A stretch of 7,526 bases of DNA from CAYJIX01 sp964370375 (GCA_964370375.1 CAYJIX010000085.1:1-7526); one strand, 5' to 3'. Shown: positions 1 to 6,193, counted from the first letter of the stretch. Numbers and translations: made by a program. The notes: generated from the letters alone by a model not told the origin.

Positions 1-29
1 GAGTATGTTAAGACTACATCAAAAGGTGA

Positions 30-443
30 TTATTGTACCTTTGACTGTGCTGAAGCATCAATGACTTCAAGAAAATCCACCTCAAACTCAACTTTAGAAA
101 AGTCTTTATCAACTTCGCCAGAAATTCTTACAAAAGTGTTTTCATCAACATGAATTTCTAAAAAATCTTCTTTGTCAATTTCAACTACCATTGATCCGCT
201 ATTGTCTTGAAAAGAATATTTATCTTTTCGGATATGGTTTTTTATATACCCTTCAAGTGCCATTTGTGTATTATCTTTTGCCTGTAAGGCAGTTTTCACG
301 TTTGATTTGACAAAAGCACTTGAGGTAGGCCCTTTATAGCCTGCAAAAGCATCAGGAACTAATAACACTGCTAAAAAAGCAAAAGTAAAGATTGCAAACG
401 AGGCAACAATACCACAATGTAATGTTGTTTTTAATGTTTTCAT
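30..443 (-). CDS. YgiW/YdeI-family periplasmic OB-fold stress protein
   Basis: A secreted 137-residue protein, close to the roughly 130 residues usual for the family. Residues 1-34 form a signal peptide: KTLK at the N-terminus, a hydrophobic core (about 11-29), and an AFA site with cleavage expected before GYKGP. The mature part has the family pattern: GYKGP, VKTALQAKDNTQMALEGYI (49-67), KDKYSFQDNSGSMVVEID (73-90), then an ISGEVDKDF strand and an acidic C-terminal strand, which together make a small beta-barrel (BOF/OB fold). Enterobacterial relatives act in the periplasm in tolerance to peroxide, acid or cationic peptides; the ligand here is unknown. I chose the start at 443 and not the in-frame ATG at 479 because AAGGAG (451-456) lies 7 bases upstream and because the signal peptide then begins normally. 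It follows the methyltransferase gene by 35 bases, so the two are probably co-transcribed. The family is clear; the physiological role is inference. Confidence 0.9.
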   Translation of the reverse strand: MKTLKTTLHCGIVASFAIFTFAFLAVLLVPDAFAGYKGPTSSAFVKSNVKTALQAKDNTQMALEGYIKNHIRKDKYSFQDNSGSMVVEIDKEDFLEIHVDENTFVRISGEVDKDFSKVEFEVDFLEVIDASAQSKVQ

Positions 444-450
444 TTTGATT

Positions 451-456
451 CTCCTT
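451..456 (-). promoter_or_regulatory. Strong ribosome binding site of the YgiW-like gene
   Basis: AAGGAG on the minus strand, 7 bases before the ATG at 443. It decides the start: the upstream in-frame ATG at 479 has no comparable site and would add 12 basic residues before the signal peptide. Confidence 0.8.
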
Positions 457-478
457 ATGGTTTTTATAGGTTTATACA

Positions 479-1108
479 TTAACAGTATGAATAATTTATC
501 ACTTGAGCAGGTGGTACATTTAAAAATACTGTTTTTTTCCTCTTTGCAGTAAATCCTTTTTCCTCCAAAAACGATTTTTTTTTGAATGAATATGTATATT
601 GAACAAGCAAAGAATTTTGTATTGTATTTGTGAGCACATCAACAATTCTTTCGCTTATCTTTTGTGGGAGCGACAAAAAGGGCAATGAAGAAATCACAAC
701 AGCTACCTTTGCATTTTGAGGAAGGTATTTCCCCATGTTGGCTGCATCGTCTTGAACAACCAGCAAACCAGGGAACCTTGCTGTAAGGACACTTGCCATT
801 TCAGAAGAGTTTTCAAAGACAATCAATCTGTTCAGCGGTATTCCTTTTATAAGGATCTCTTTTGTTACACAGCCTGTTCCTCCTCCTAGTTCTAGTATGT
901 AAAGCTGTTGGCCCACTTGTTCTTCTTCCTGTGCCTGTTTTTGAATTGTTTGAATGATGTGTGCAGGAATTTGCTTTGCCAACTCTTTTGAAAGAAAAGA
1001 GCTGCTTGGAAAAAGCATCCCTATGGCTTTGGGATTGGCTTTTAGGCTTTTAATCAAAACCATCAAAGATTTAATACGTTCAAAAGAATATAAAGATGTC
1101 CTTTTCAT
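479..1108 (-). CDS. PmtA-like class I SAM methyltransferase (phospholipid N-methyltransferase family)
   Basis: A 209-residue cytoplasmic enzyme with a Rossmann-type SAM fold. Motif I is LELGGGTG (72-79), the acidic end of strand 2 is E99 in VFEN, a QDDA turn is at 119-122, and the post-strand-4 motif is SSLPFLSLP (140-148). The N-terminal GMLFPSSSFLSKELAK (30-45) matches the 'G.(I/L).PSS..L...(L/M)' start typical of the COG3963 group. That group includes bacterial PmtA, which methylates phosphatidylethanolamine towards phosphatidylcholine; it is related to the rRNA dimethyltransferase fold, and many members have no proven substrate. I chose the start at 1108 because AAAGGA (1114-1119) lies 5 bases upstream; the ATG at 1153 would only add a poorly supported 15-residue extension. 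The gene follows the kinase terminator and precedes the YgiW-like gene by 35 bases. I saw no convincing promoter in 1109-1246. The family call is firm; lipid as the substrate is likely but not shown by the sequence. Confidence 0.82.
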   Translation of the reverse strand: MKRTSLYSFERIKSLMVLIKSLKANPKAIGMLFPSSSFLSKELAKQIPAHIIQTIQKQAQEEEQVGQQLYILELGGGTGCVTKEILIKGIPLNRLIVFENSSEMASVLTARFPGLLVVQDDAANMGKYLPQNAKVAVVISSLPFLSLPQKISERIVDVLTNTIQNSLLVQYTYSFKKKSFLEEKGFTAKRKKTVFLNVPPAQVINYSYC

Positions 1109-1246
1109 AACAGTCCTTTTTTCCCAGTGTTGTTTTGGCAAGATTCGCTCCAAAGCTTACGTACAAAAGGCCAATTCTTGCTGCGTTCAGGTTTTGTTCG
1201 TCTTGCTCGCTCTCTTCATTTTTATTCACTCTAGCAAGGCAAATAA

Positions 1247-1288
1247 AAAATCCTTTTAGCTTTTTTAAAAAAGTTCTAAAAGGATTTT
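1247..1288 (-). terminator. Probable intrinsic terminator of the two-component operon
   Basis: A perfect 13-bp inverted repeat: AAAATCCTTTTAG (1247-1259) and CTAAAAGGATTTT (1276-1288). Read on the minus strand it lies about 40 bases after the kinase stop, and its 3' arm runs into TTTTTTATTT. The stem is AT-rich, so its strength is uncertain. The loop itself contains the palindrome CTTTTTTAAAAAAG (1260-1273), so a longer or alternative fold is possible. It separates the kinase gene from the methyltransferase gene, which argues for two transcripts or for partial readthrough. Confidence 0.65.
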
Positions 1289-1326
1289 GAAAGAAAGTTA
1301 AAAGAAATTTAACATTCTTTAAAGAT

Positions 1327-2653
1327 CTATATTTTGATTTGTGCCTTTATGAGGCCCTCCGCATAGTGTAGCTTAAATTCTGCATTGATTTTTTTACAAA
1401 GCTCTGAAACGATGGATAAACCAAGTCCGGATGAGCCTTCCTTTCTGTTTTCATCTGCTGTATACAGTCTTTTACTTAGAAGCTCTATTTTATTAGACAA
1501 ATCGTCATTTGTATAATTTGTGACCTCTACAACAACCTTTCCGTTTTCTATAAAAGAAGCAAGCGTGATTGCTTTATTTTTCACTCCGTATTTAATGGCA
1601 TTATCCAAAAGGTTATCAATAATTCTGTGAAAAATTTCAATATCTAAGGAAGCACAGACATCCTTTAACCTTGATTGAAATTCAATTTTTTGTGGTTTTA
1701 ATTCAACAATCTGCATAAGCAAAACATTCACATCCACATCTTGCTTATTGATTTGCATGTCATTGCTAAAAATTTTGCTGTACAGAAATAAATCAGAAAT
1801 CAATTTTTTAAGGCGAAGGCTACTTTTTCCGCCTGCTTCAAGATAAGAGCTTATTTTATTTACTGTTTCTTGACCTAAATCTTGCCCTTCCAATTCCTTT
1901 TTTGCTAAATCCAAATAGCCAATAATAGATGTAAGAGGAGTGCGTAAATCGTGCGACATGTTTGCAATCAACATTCTTTGATATTGCTCGTCGGCCTTTT
2001 CTTTAAGGGTTTTTTGGTGCAATTCGTCTTTTATTTCATTCACACTTTTTGCCAAGCGAGCAAGTTCATTTTTTCCAACAATAGGAATTTGATATGATGT
2101 GTTATAATCATCCTCATCAATTGAAAGTTTTTTTACTCCATGTTCAATAACTTTTATGTACGCAACCAGTTTAGCAATTATCCTGATTGAAAACACAAAG
2201 AAAAGAATAAGTGAAAAAATTCCAGCAATTACATGATGCGTTTCCGAGGCAAATTCTGCTTCTTCTGATTCAAAAACAATAACACCGTCAGTATCTGCAA
2301 AGGCAATAGAAAAAATATAATTTCNNNNNNNNNNNNNNNTAATAATTATATCTTGAAAGCTTTTCATCATCTATTTTATAAAATTCAATATTATAGGGAT
2401 AGTTATCGTCAAAATCTTTTCTTTTTGTTTCTCTAAAGCTAAGGTTATCGTTTTGTACCTGATTTCTAATGTTTTCTACTAAAAGGGTGATTTCTTCTTC
2501 TTGATCTGTAAAAAGTTTTTCGTTCTCGTATTGTACATAATACCCGGAAAGAGCAATAAGCAGTAAGAACAAGCCCACACTAACCAAAGTAGATATGAGC
2601 ATTTGAATGAGCAAAGAAATATACAAGGAATAGTCTATTTTTTTAGTCCACAC
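1327..2653 (-). CDS. Sensor histidine kinase, VanS/PhoR-like (interrupted by a 15-N gap)
   Basis: A membrane sensor kinase of about 440 residues, read as one gene although the reading frame changes across the N gap at 2325-2339. The first part (104 residues) has a KKIDYSLY start, a transmembrane helix (about 13-38) and the beginning of an extracytoplasmic sensor of roughly 100 residues. After the gap come the rest of the sensor, a second helix (HHVIAGIFSLILFFVFSI), a HAMP-like linker, and the H box NMSHDLRTPLTS with the phospho-accepting His encoded at 1951-1953. The ATPase domain follows, with N box DNLLDNAIKYG and G box EGSSGLGLSIV. The usual D.G.G box is replaced by VEVTNYTND, a variant I associate with VanS-like kinases. 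The GTG start at 2653 is supported by GGGGAG 9 bases upstream and by the lack of an ATG before the first helix; it overlaps the regulator gene by 11 bases, which implies translational coupling. It should phosphorylate the adjacent regulator. The signal is unknown. If the gap length is real the gene is frameshifted. Confidence 0.85.
2325..2339. other. Assembly gap (15 N) inside the kinase sensor domain
   Basis: Fifteen undetermined bases. The coding frame before the gap and the frame after it differ. To restore one continuous frame the true length must leave remainder 2 when divided by 3 (for example 14 or 17 bases), so 15 is probably a placeholder or an estimate. The ends carry the 8-base inverted repeat ATATAATT (2315-2322) and AATTATAT (2344-2351), which may have hindered assembly. 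Confidence 0.95.
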
Positions 2654-3356
2654 GATAGCCAACTCCCCAAACGGTTTGAAGATATCGTGGGTTTGACACA
2701 TCATCTTCAATTTTGTTTCGTAAATTTCTGATGTGGACCGAAACTGTACTTTCGGCATTAAGGATGTTGTTTTCACCCCATACATTTGTATATATCTGTT
2801 CTAAACTATATACTCTTTTTCGATTTTTTAAGAAAAGTTCAAGGATAGAAAATTCAATCTTTGTCAATTTTATAGCCTTGCCATTTTTTGTAAGAGTTCT
2901 GGCTGAAAAATTAACAAGCAAGTCGCCATAGCTGCATTCATCAAGCCTTGCTTCTTGCAACTGTTGCTGTGATGGGGCTTGCGTATAATTTCTATACCTT
3001 CTTACATGAGCTTTTACGCGTGAAATCAGGTCAATAGGGTTAAAGGGTTTTGTTATATAATCGTCTGCACCTGAAGAAAAACCTATAAACTTATCCATGT
3101 CTTCTGATTTAGCTGTTAAAAAAAGGACGGGAAGCGTATATTTTTTACGAATTTCAAGGCAGGTTTGTGTACCATTCATTTGTGGCATCATAGAATCAAG
3201 AAGAACCAAGTCGATTTTATTATCAACGTCTTTGTCTAAAATTTCAAGAGCTTCAATTCCGTTTTCTGCTTCTAACACTTCGTATGATTCATTCAATAAA
3301 TAAAGCTTGATAATATTTCTGATATCATAATCATCATCAACAACTAATATTTTCAT
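2643..3356 (-). CDS. OmpR/PhoB-class response regulator
   Basis: A 237-residue cytoplasmic transcription regulator. The receiver domain (1-120) has the acidic pair D7/D8 in ILVVDDD, the phospho-acceptor D54 in LVLLDSMMPQMNG, T81 in VLFLTAK and K103 in DDYITKPF, so all catalytic positions are present. A short Gln-rich linker (about 127-135, APSQQQLQ) leads to a winged-helix DNA-binding domain (about 139-237) with LTKIEFSILELFLKN, the recognition region ESTVSVHIRNLRNKIED and the C-terminal hairpin LQTVWGVGYRVD. Its architecture and sequence resemble the VanR/PhoP-type regulators common in Gram-positive bacteria. The ATG at 3356 has AGGA 8 bases upstream and gives a complete first strand. It is the first gene of the pair and overlaps the kinase by 11 bases. 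Regulators of this class bind direct repeats at about 10-11-base spacing; a tandem 10-base repeat lies upstream at 3691-3710. The target genes are unknown; the methyltransferase/YgiW-like pair is a reasonable guess. Confidence 0.95.
   Translation of the reverse strand: MKILVVDDDYDIRNIIKLYLLNESYEVLEAENGIEALEILDKDVDNKIDLVLLDSMMPQMNGTQTCLEIRKKYTLPVLFLTAKSEDMDKFIGFSSGADDYITKPFNPIDLISRVKAHVRRYRNYTQAPSQQQLQEARLDECSYGDLLVNFSARTLTKNGKAIKLTKIEFSILELFLKNRKRVYSLEQIYTNVWGENNILNAESTVSVHIRNLRNKIEDDVSNPRYLQTVWGVGYRVD
2663..2668 (-). promoter_or_regulatory. Ribosome binding site supporting the kinase GTG start
   Basis: GGGGAG on the minus strand inside the end of the regulator gene, 9 bases before the GTG at 2653. 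There is no ATG in the kinase frame between here and the first transmembrane helix that would leave that helix whole, so this site decides the start. Confidence 0.55.
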
Positions 3357-3372
3357 ATATAAATTCCTGTAC

Positions 3373-3419
3373 TTTGTAGCTTTTTTTTTAATACTATGTC
3401 AAAATTGCCTTATTTGCAA
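3373..3419 (-). promoter_or_regulatory. Candidate sigma-70 promoter(s) of the response regulator gene
   Basis: Two overlapping candidates on the minus strand. One is TTGCAA (3414-3419), a 17-base spacer, then TAGTAT (3391-3396); it would start transcription near 3384 and leave a leader of about 28 bases with the ribosome site intact. The other is TTGACA (3397-3402, perfect -35), an 18-base spacer, then TACAAA (3373-3378); it would start so close to the ATG that the ribosome site is nearly lost. I prefer the first. Confidence 0.35.
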
Positions 3420-3423
3420 TTTT
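3401..3423. repeat. 8-bp inverted repeat over the regulator promoter
   Basis: AAAATTGC (3401-3408) and GCAATTTT (3416-3423), a perfect dyad around a 7-base centre. It overlaps the candidate -35 elements, so it could be an operator. Read on the plus strand it is followed by a T run and also looks like a weak terminator, but no plus-strand gene ends there. Confidence 0.5.
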
Positions 3424-3690
3424 TTTATTGTTCGTTAACATGCAGTTTTTGGTATGTTTTTCAAACACCTAAAAGAGGACAGGCAACAATTCCAAATACA
3501 AAAAGGTTTATCCTAAACATGGTAAACGTAAAAACCTTAGCCAGCAGAACCACCAAGGTTTTGCTGTATTTGCTACAACAAGACCACAAAAAGCTAAAAC
3601 AGTATCCATAAAAAACAACATCAAGAATCATAAAAGTGCTTCACATATAAAAACGTTTGCAGGATTAAATATAATGGTGTGCTAACGTTA

Positions 3691-3710
3691 TTTTTCATGA
3701 TTTTTCACGA
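3691..3710. repeat. Tandem 10-base repeat, possible response-regulator box
   Basis: TTTTTCATGA directly followed by TTTTTCACGA, identical at 9 of 10 positions. One helical turn between half-sites is the arrangement used by OmpR/PhoB-class dimers. It lies about 335 bases upstream of the regulator start and just beyond the MCP terminator. The repeat is seen directly; the binding role is inference. Confidence 0.4.
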
Positions 3711-3738
3711 CGTTTGCCACCACCTACACAAGCAAAAA

Positions 3739-3768
3739 CCCCCGTCGCGCTAAAAAACACAACGGGGG
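3739..3768 (-). terminator. Intrinsic terminator of the MCP gene
   Basis: A GC-rich stem, CCCCCGT (3739-3745) with ACGGGGG (3762-3768), around a 16-base loop. On the minus strand the stem is followed by TTTTTG. It lies about 40 bases after the MCP stop. The plus-strand reading has no T run, so it is directional. Confidence 0.8.
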
Positions 3769-3807
3769 CATGGTGCTATAAGTGTTCCTATGTAGGAATT
3801 CGCTTGT

Positions 3808-5934
3808 TTATGCTTCCTTCATCTCTGAAATGATCTGTTCAAGCTTTTCAGCCTGTCCTGTTAAGTTTCTTACAGCGATTGTGGCTTCATTCATGGCGCG
3901 TGAAGTTTCAGATGCCGCGCTGTTGATAGAGCTGAGCGCGCGGTTGATTTCCTCAGAAGTGGCTGATTGTTCTTCAGCGGCAGTGGCAATGGTGCGCACC
4001 TGATCGGCAGAAGAATCCACCAAAGAAACGATTTCGTCCAAGGATTGCCCTGCTTCTTGAGCCAGATCGGTTGCAGCCACGATGCTTTCCACAGAGCTGT
4101 CCACATTTTGCATGTTGCGCTCAACGCTACTTTGCACGCCTGCGATGGCGCTGCCAACTTCTACTGTTGCTTGCATGGTTTTTTCGGCAAGTTTACGCAC
4201 TTCATCGGCAACCACGGCAAAGCCTCTGCCTGCTTCGCCTGCTCGTGCCGCTTCAATAGCAGCGTTTAAGGCCAACAAATTGGTTTGATCGGCAATATCA
4301 GAGATAACGTTCATGATCTGGCCAATGGCTTTTGCCTGATCGCCCAATTGCACCATGTCGTCTTTTAACATCTGAGCTTGGCTGCCCACTTGGCTGATAC
4401 GCTTGACCATGTCTTGTACGATATGGGCTCCGCCTTCTGCTTTGGTACGAGCGTCGTTGGAAACATGGGTTGCATCGCCTGCACCGCGGGCCACTTCAAG
4501 CACGGTGCAATTCATTTCTTCCATGGCAGAGGCAGTTTCTGTAATGCGCTCTGAGCTTTCGCTCACACTGTGTTCTGATTCGGCAACCTGGGCAGACAGT
4601 TCACGAGACGCGCTAAAGACAGCCTCAACAATGCCTTCCAGCTGCCCTGCTGCATCAAGCATGCCCTGACGTTTGGCATTTTCTGCTGCATGTTGTGCTT
4701 CTTTGGCTTGTTCCATGGCGCGTGTGGCTTCTTCGGTAGCCTTAGCAGCGTTTTGCGCCTGCTCTTGGGCAAGTTTGATGTTGTCTTTGAGCGATGAAAC
4801 CATAATTCGCAAAGCATCGGCAAGCTTGCCAAGCTCATCCTTGGCATAATACTGCAAATCCATATCCAAATTGCCGGCAGCAACGGCTTGCGCAAACTCC
4901 ATGCCTTTGTTGAGGGGGCCTGTAATGCTGCGTGTTAAAAATGTGGCGAAAAGCGTGCCAAAAACAAGCAGAACAGCAATAAAAATAATGGTGCTAAGCT
5001 GGCTTGCTTCTAAACCTTCGACCGCTTCCATTTGTTCGGAAGTGATGCTTTGCCCGATATCGGCAAAGTTTTGATTGACCAAGGAGTGAATTTCCTTAGA
5101 AAACGTGCTGCGTAACGCAGATAATGTGTTCAGATCGTGAATTTCCTGCGCGCTTTGTTTTAAAAGAGCGTTGTATTCGGTAAGCAGACTAATGACCGAC
5201 ATCATCCTTTCACGAAGGTTCGGCATGGTGAATGTGTCTATATTTTCGCTTGTTTGCAATAACAGCTCTGCCAATTCCTCATGGATTTTTTGCAAGGCCT
5301 TGCTGTCGTTTTTATCAATGCTTGATAAAATATCCAAACGGATGGAAGAAAGTGTTAACTTAAATTTTGTAATAGAAACAAGATAGTGCGCAAGGCTGTC
5401 TATCCTTGCGGCATCTTGGAATTGCCGTGCGTTCACCATCTCGTTTTCAACACCAACGACAACTTCATCCATGCTTTTATCGATACTGTCATCAAGTGCC
5501 GTCAGCTTTTTCTGATTTTGCAAAAAGTCCAACAAGGTGCCATGCGAATCATGAACAGAGGCTGTATATTGATCGTATACGCGTGTGAAAGAATTTATAA
5601 ATGTGCGAACTTCCTGAAGATTAGGAAATTTTGTGACAAGCGCTGACAGATTATCAAGCGCGCCCTGTGCACGAGCAAACTCGTTTTGAATGTTTGTATA
5701 ATTATTGGTATCGCGTGTCAGCCTGTAGGTACGCATGCCAAGGTAAGCTGCGTTGAACGCTTCGCGCAATTCTGCAATTTCAAAAATTTCAGGAAGGCTT
5801 GTTTCAACAATTTCGAGGGCTTGTTCTGCAGCTTGACGTTTTTCGCTGATGGTAAAAAAGCCTAATCCGCAAAGGCTTAACATGATAAAGCCAAAACCAA
5901 GAGTAAGCTTTTGTGAGACTTTTAAGTTTTTCAT
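3808..5934 (-). CDS. Methyl-accepting chemotaxis protein with long helical periplasmic sensor
   Basis: A 708-residue transmembrane chemoreceptor. Domains: cytoplasmic start MKNLKVSQ; TM1 about 9-29; a periplasmic all-helical region of about 285 residues; TM2 about 313-333; HAMP about 335-390 (TRSITGPLNKG, DELGKLADAL); an Ala/Glu/Gln-rich coiled coil about 391-425; then the MCP signalling hairpin. The conserved tip DIADQTNLLALNAAIEAA and GRGFAVVADEVRKLAE lie at about 546-584, which should contact CheA and CheW. ATAAEEQSATSEEIN (about 650-664) looks like a methylation-region helix. The periplasmic length and helical, Cys-free character suggest a helical bimodular (HBM) or related four-helix sensor, as in McpS, and not a Cache or PAS fold; the ligand is unknown. 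The C-terminus lacks a CheR-tethering pentapeptide, so adaptation would rely on other receptors or direct binding. The ATG at 5934 has AAGGA 7 bases upstream, which favours it over 5964. It is a single-gene unit with its own terminator. Confidence 0.95.
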   Translation of the reverse strand: MKNLKVSQKLTLGFGFIMLSLCGLGFFTISEKRQAAEQALEIVETSLPEIFEIAELREAFNAAYLGMRTYRLTRDTNNYTNIQNEFARAQGALDNLSALVTKFPNLQEVRTFINSFTRVYDQYTASVHDSHGTLLDFLQNQKKLTALDDSIDKSMDEVVVGVENEMVNARQFQDAARIDSLAHYLVSITKFKLTLSSIRLDILSSIDKNDSKALQKIHEELAELLLQTSENIDTFTMPNLRERMMSVISLLTEYNALLKQSAQEIHDLNTLSALRSTFSKEIHSLVNQNFADIGQSITSEQMEAVEGLEASQLSTIIFIAVLLVFGTLFATFLTRSITGPLNKGMEFAQAVAAGNLDMDLQYYAKDELGKLADALRIMVSSLKDNIKLAQEQAQNAAKATEEATRAMEQAKEAQHAAENAKRQGMLDAAGQLEGIVEAVFSASRELSAQVAESEHSVSESSERITETASAMEEMNCTVLEVARGAGDATHVSNDARTKAEGGAHIVQDMVKRISQVGSQAQMLKDDMVQLGDQAKAIGQIMNVISDIADQTNLLALNAAIEAARAGEAGRGFAVVADEVRKLAEKTMQATVEVGSAIAGVQSSVERNMQNVDSSVESIVAATDLAQEAGQSLDEIVSLVDSSADQVRTIATAAEEQSATSEEINRALSSINSAASETSRAMNEATIAVRNLTGQAEKLEQIISEMKEA

Positions 5935-5944
5935 AACATTTTCC

Positions 5945-5964
5945 TTGTGACATTGTTGTAACAA
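5945..5964. promoter_or_regulatory. Imperfect dyad at the MCP ribosome binding site
   Basis: TTGTGACA, a 4-base centre, then TGTAACAA: 7 of 8 positions are symmetric. It begins inside the AAGGA ribosome site (5942-5946). It could be an operator or a leader hairpin that limits translation; neither is shown. Confidence 0.3.
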
Positions 5965-5996
5965 TATGTTTTTTTTATAAAAAAAATTATTTTACA

Positions 5997-6010
5997 CCTG
6001 TAAAAACAGG
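5997..6010. repeat. Short perfect hairpin in the MCP leader
   Basis: CCTGT, a 4-base A/T loop, then ACAGG. It lies about 65 bases upstream of the MCP start and within the predicted 5' leader if the promoter at 6033-6061 is used. Confidence 0.4.
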
Positions 6011-6032
6011 AAAAATACTTGCTTCACTACTG

Positions 6033-6061
6033 TTTTTACTCCCTTCTGTAAACAAGGTCAA
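6033..6061 (-). promoter_or_regulatory. Candidate sigma-70 promoter of the MCP gene
   Basis: TTGACC (6056-6061), a 17-base spacer, and TAAAAA (6033-6038) on the minus strand. Transcription would start near 6026 and leave a leader of about 90 bases. The -35 is good (5 of 6), the -10 is weaker (4 of 6). Confidence 0.4.
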
Positions 6062-6128
6062 GCGTAAAACAATTGTACCAAACACCTTTGCAAAAGCGTT
6101 AATAGGCACTAAAGGGCTATGACAAAGG

Positions 6129-6143
6129 ACAACAGCCTGTTGT
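6129..6143. promoter_or_regulatory. 15-base perfect palindrome upstream of the MCP promoter
   Basis: ACAACAG-C-CTGTTGT, symmetric over 7 + 7 bases with one central base. The centre is too tight for a good hairpin, which fits a binding site for a dimeric regulator better. It lies about 70 bases upstream of the candidate -35. The binding protein is unknown. Confidence 0.3.
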
Positions 6144-6160
6144 AAAAGTTCGTTTCATAA

Positions 6161-6193
6161 AAGCTTTGACAAAAAGCTCATGATTCAAAGCTT
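6161..6193 (-). terminator. Possible terminator of the exporter gene
   Basis: A perfect 9-bp inverted repeat, AAGCTTTGA (6161-6169) with TCAAAGCTT (6185-6193), around a 15-base loop. On the minus strand the 3' arm runs into TTTTATG, a short T run. It lies 110 bases after the exporter stop. The stem is only moderately GC-rich, so this is tentative. Confidence 0.35.

Larger units (their letters stand above)
3357..3738. other. AT-rich intergenic region between the MCP and the two-component operon
   Basis: About 380 bases without a convincing gene. A 71-codon plus-strand reading frame (3396-3611) has no ribosome site and no recognisable domain. The region holds the likely promoter of the regulator gene (about 3373-3419), an 8-bp inverted repeat (3401-3423), and a weak hairpin AAAACCTT/AAGGTTTT (3531-3538 with 3555-3562) that on the minus strand is followed by a run of T. 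It also holds the tandem repeat at 3691-3710 and two copies of ACGTTTGC (3653-3660, 3710-3717). A small RNA cannot be ruled out but I see no positive evidence for one. Confidence 0.6.

Noticed and set aside
954..1259. Plus-strand 101-codon reading frame
   Set aside because: It is antisense to the start of the methyltransferase and its leader, has no recognisable domain and runs into the terminator stem.
2288..2785. A separate protein starting at 2785
   Set aside because: The first 44 residues are antiframe translation of the regulator's C-terminus; the real start is the GTG at 2653, and this is the N-terminal part of the kinase.
3531..3562. AAAACCTT/AAGGTTTT hairpin as a real terminator
   Set aside because: The stem is only 8 bp with a 16-base loop, and no gene ends nearby on the minus strand once the MCP terminator is counted.
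3396..3611. Plus-strand 71-codon reading frame in the intergenic region
   Set aside because: No ribosome site before the ATG, no domain, and a composition like the surrounding noncoding DNA; its start lies inside the regulator promoter.
3891..4895. Overlapping reading frames on both strands within the MCP gene
   Set aside because: They are out-of-frame shadows of the conserved signalling domain with low-complexity translations.
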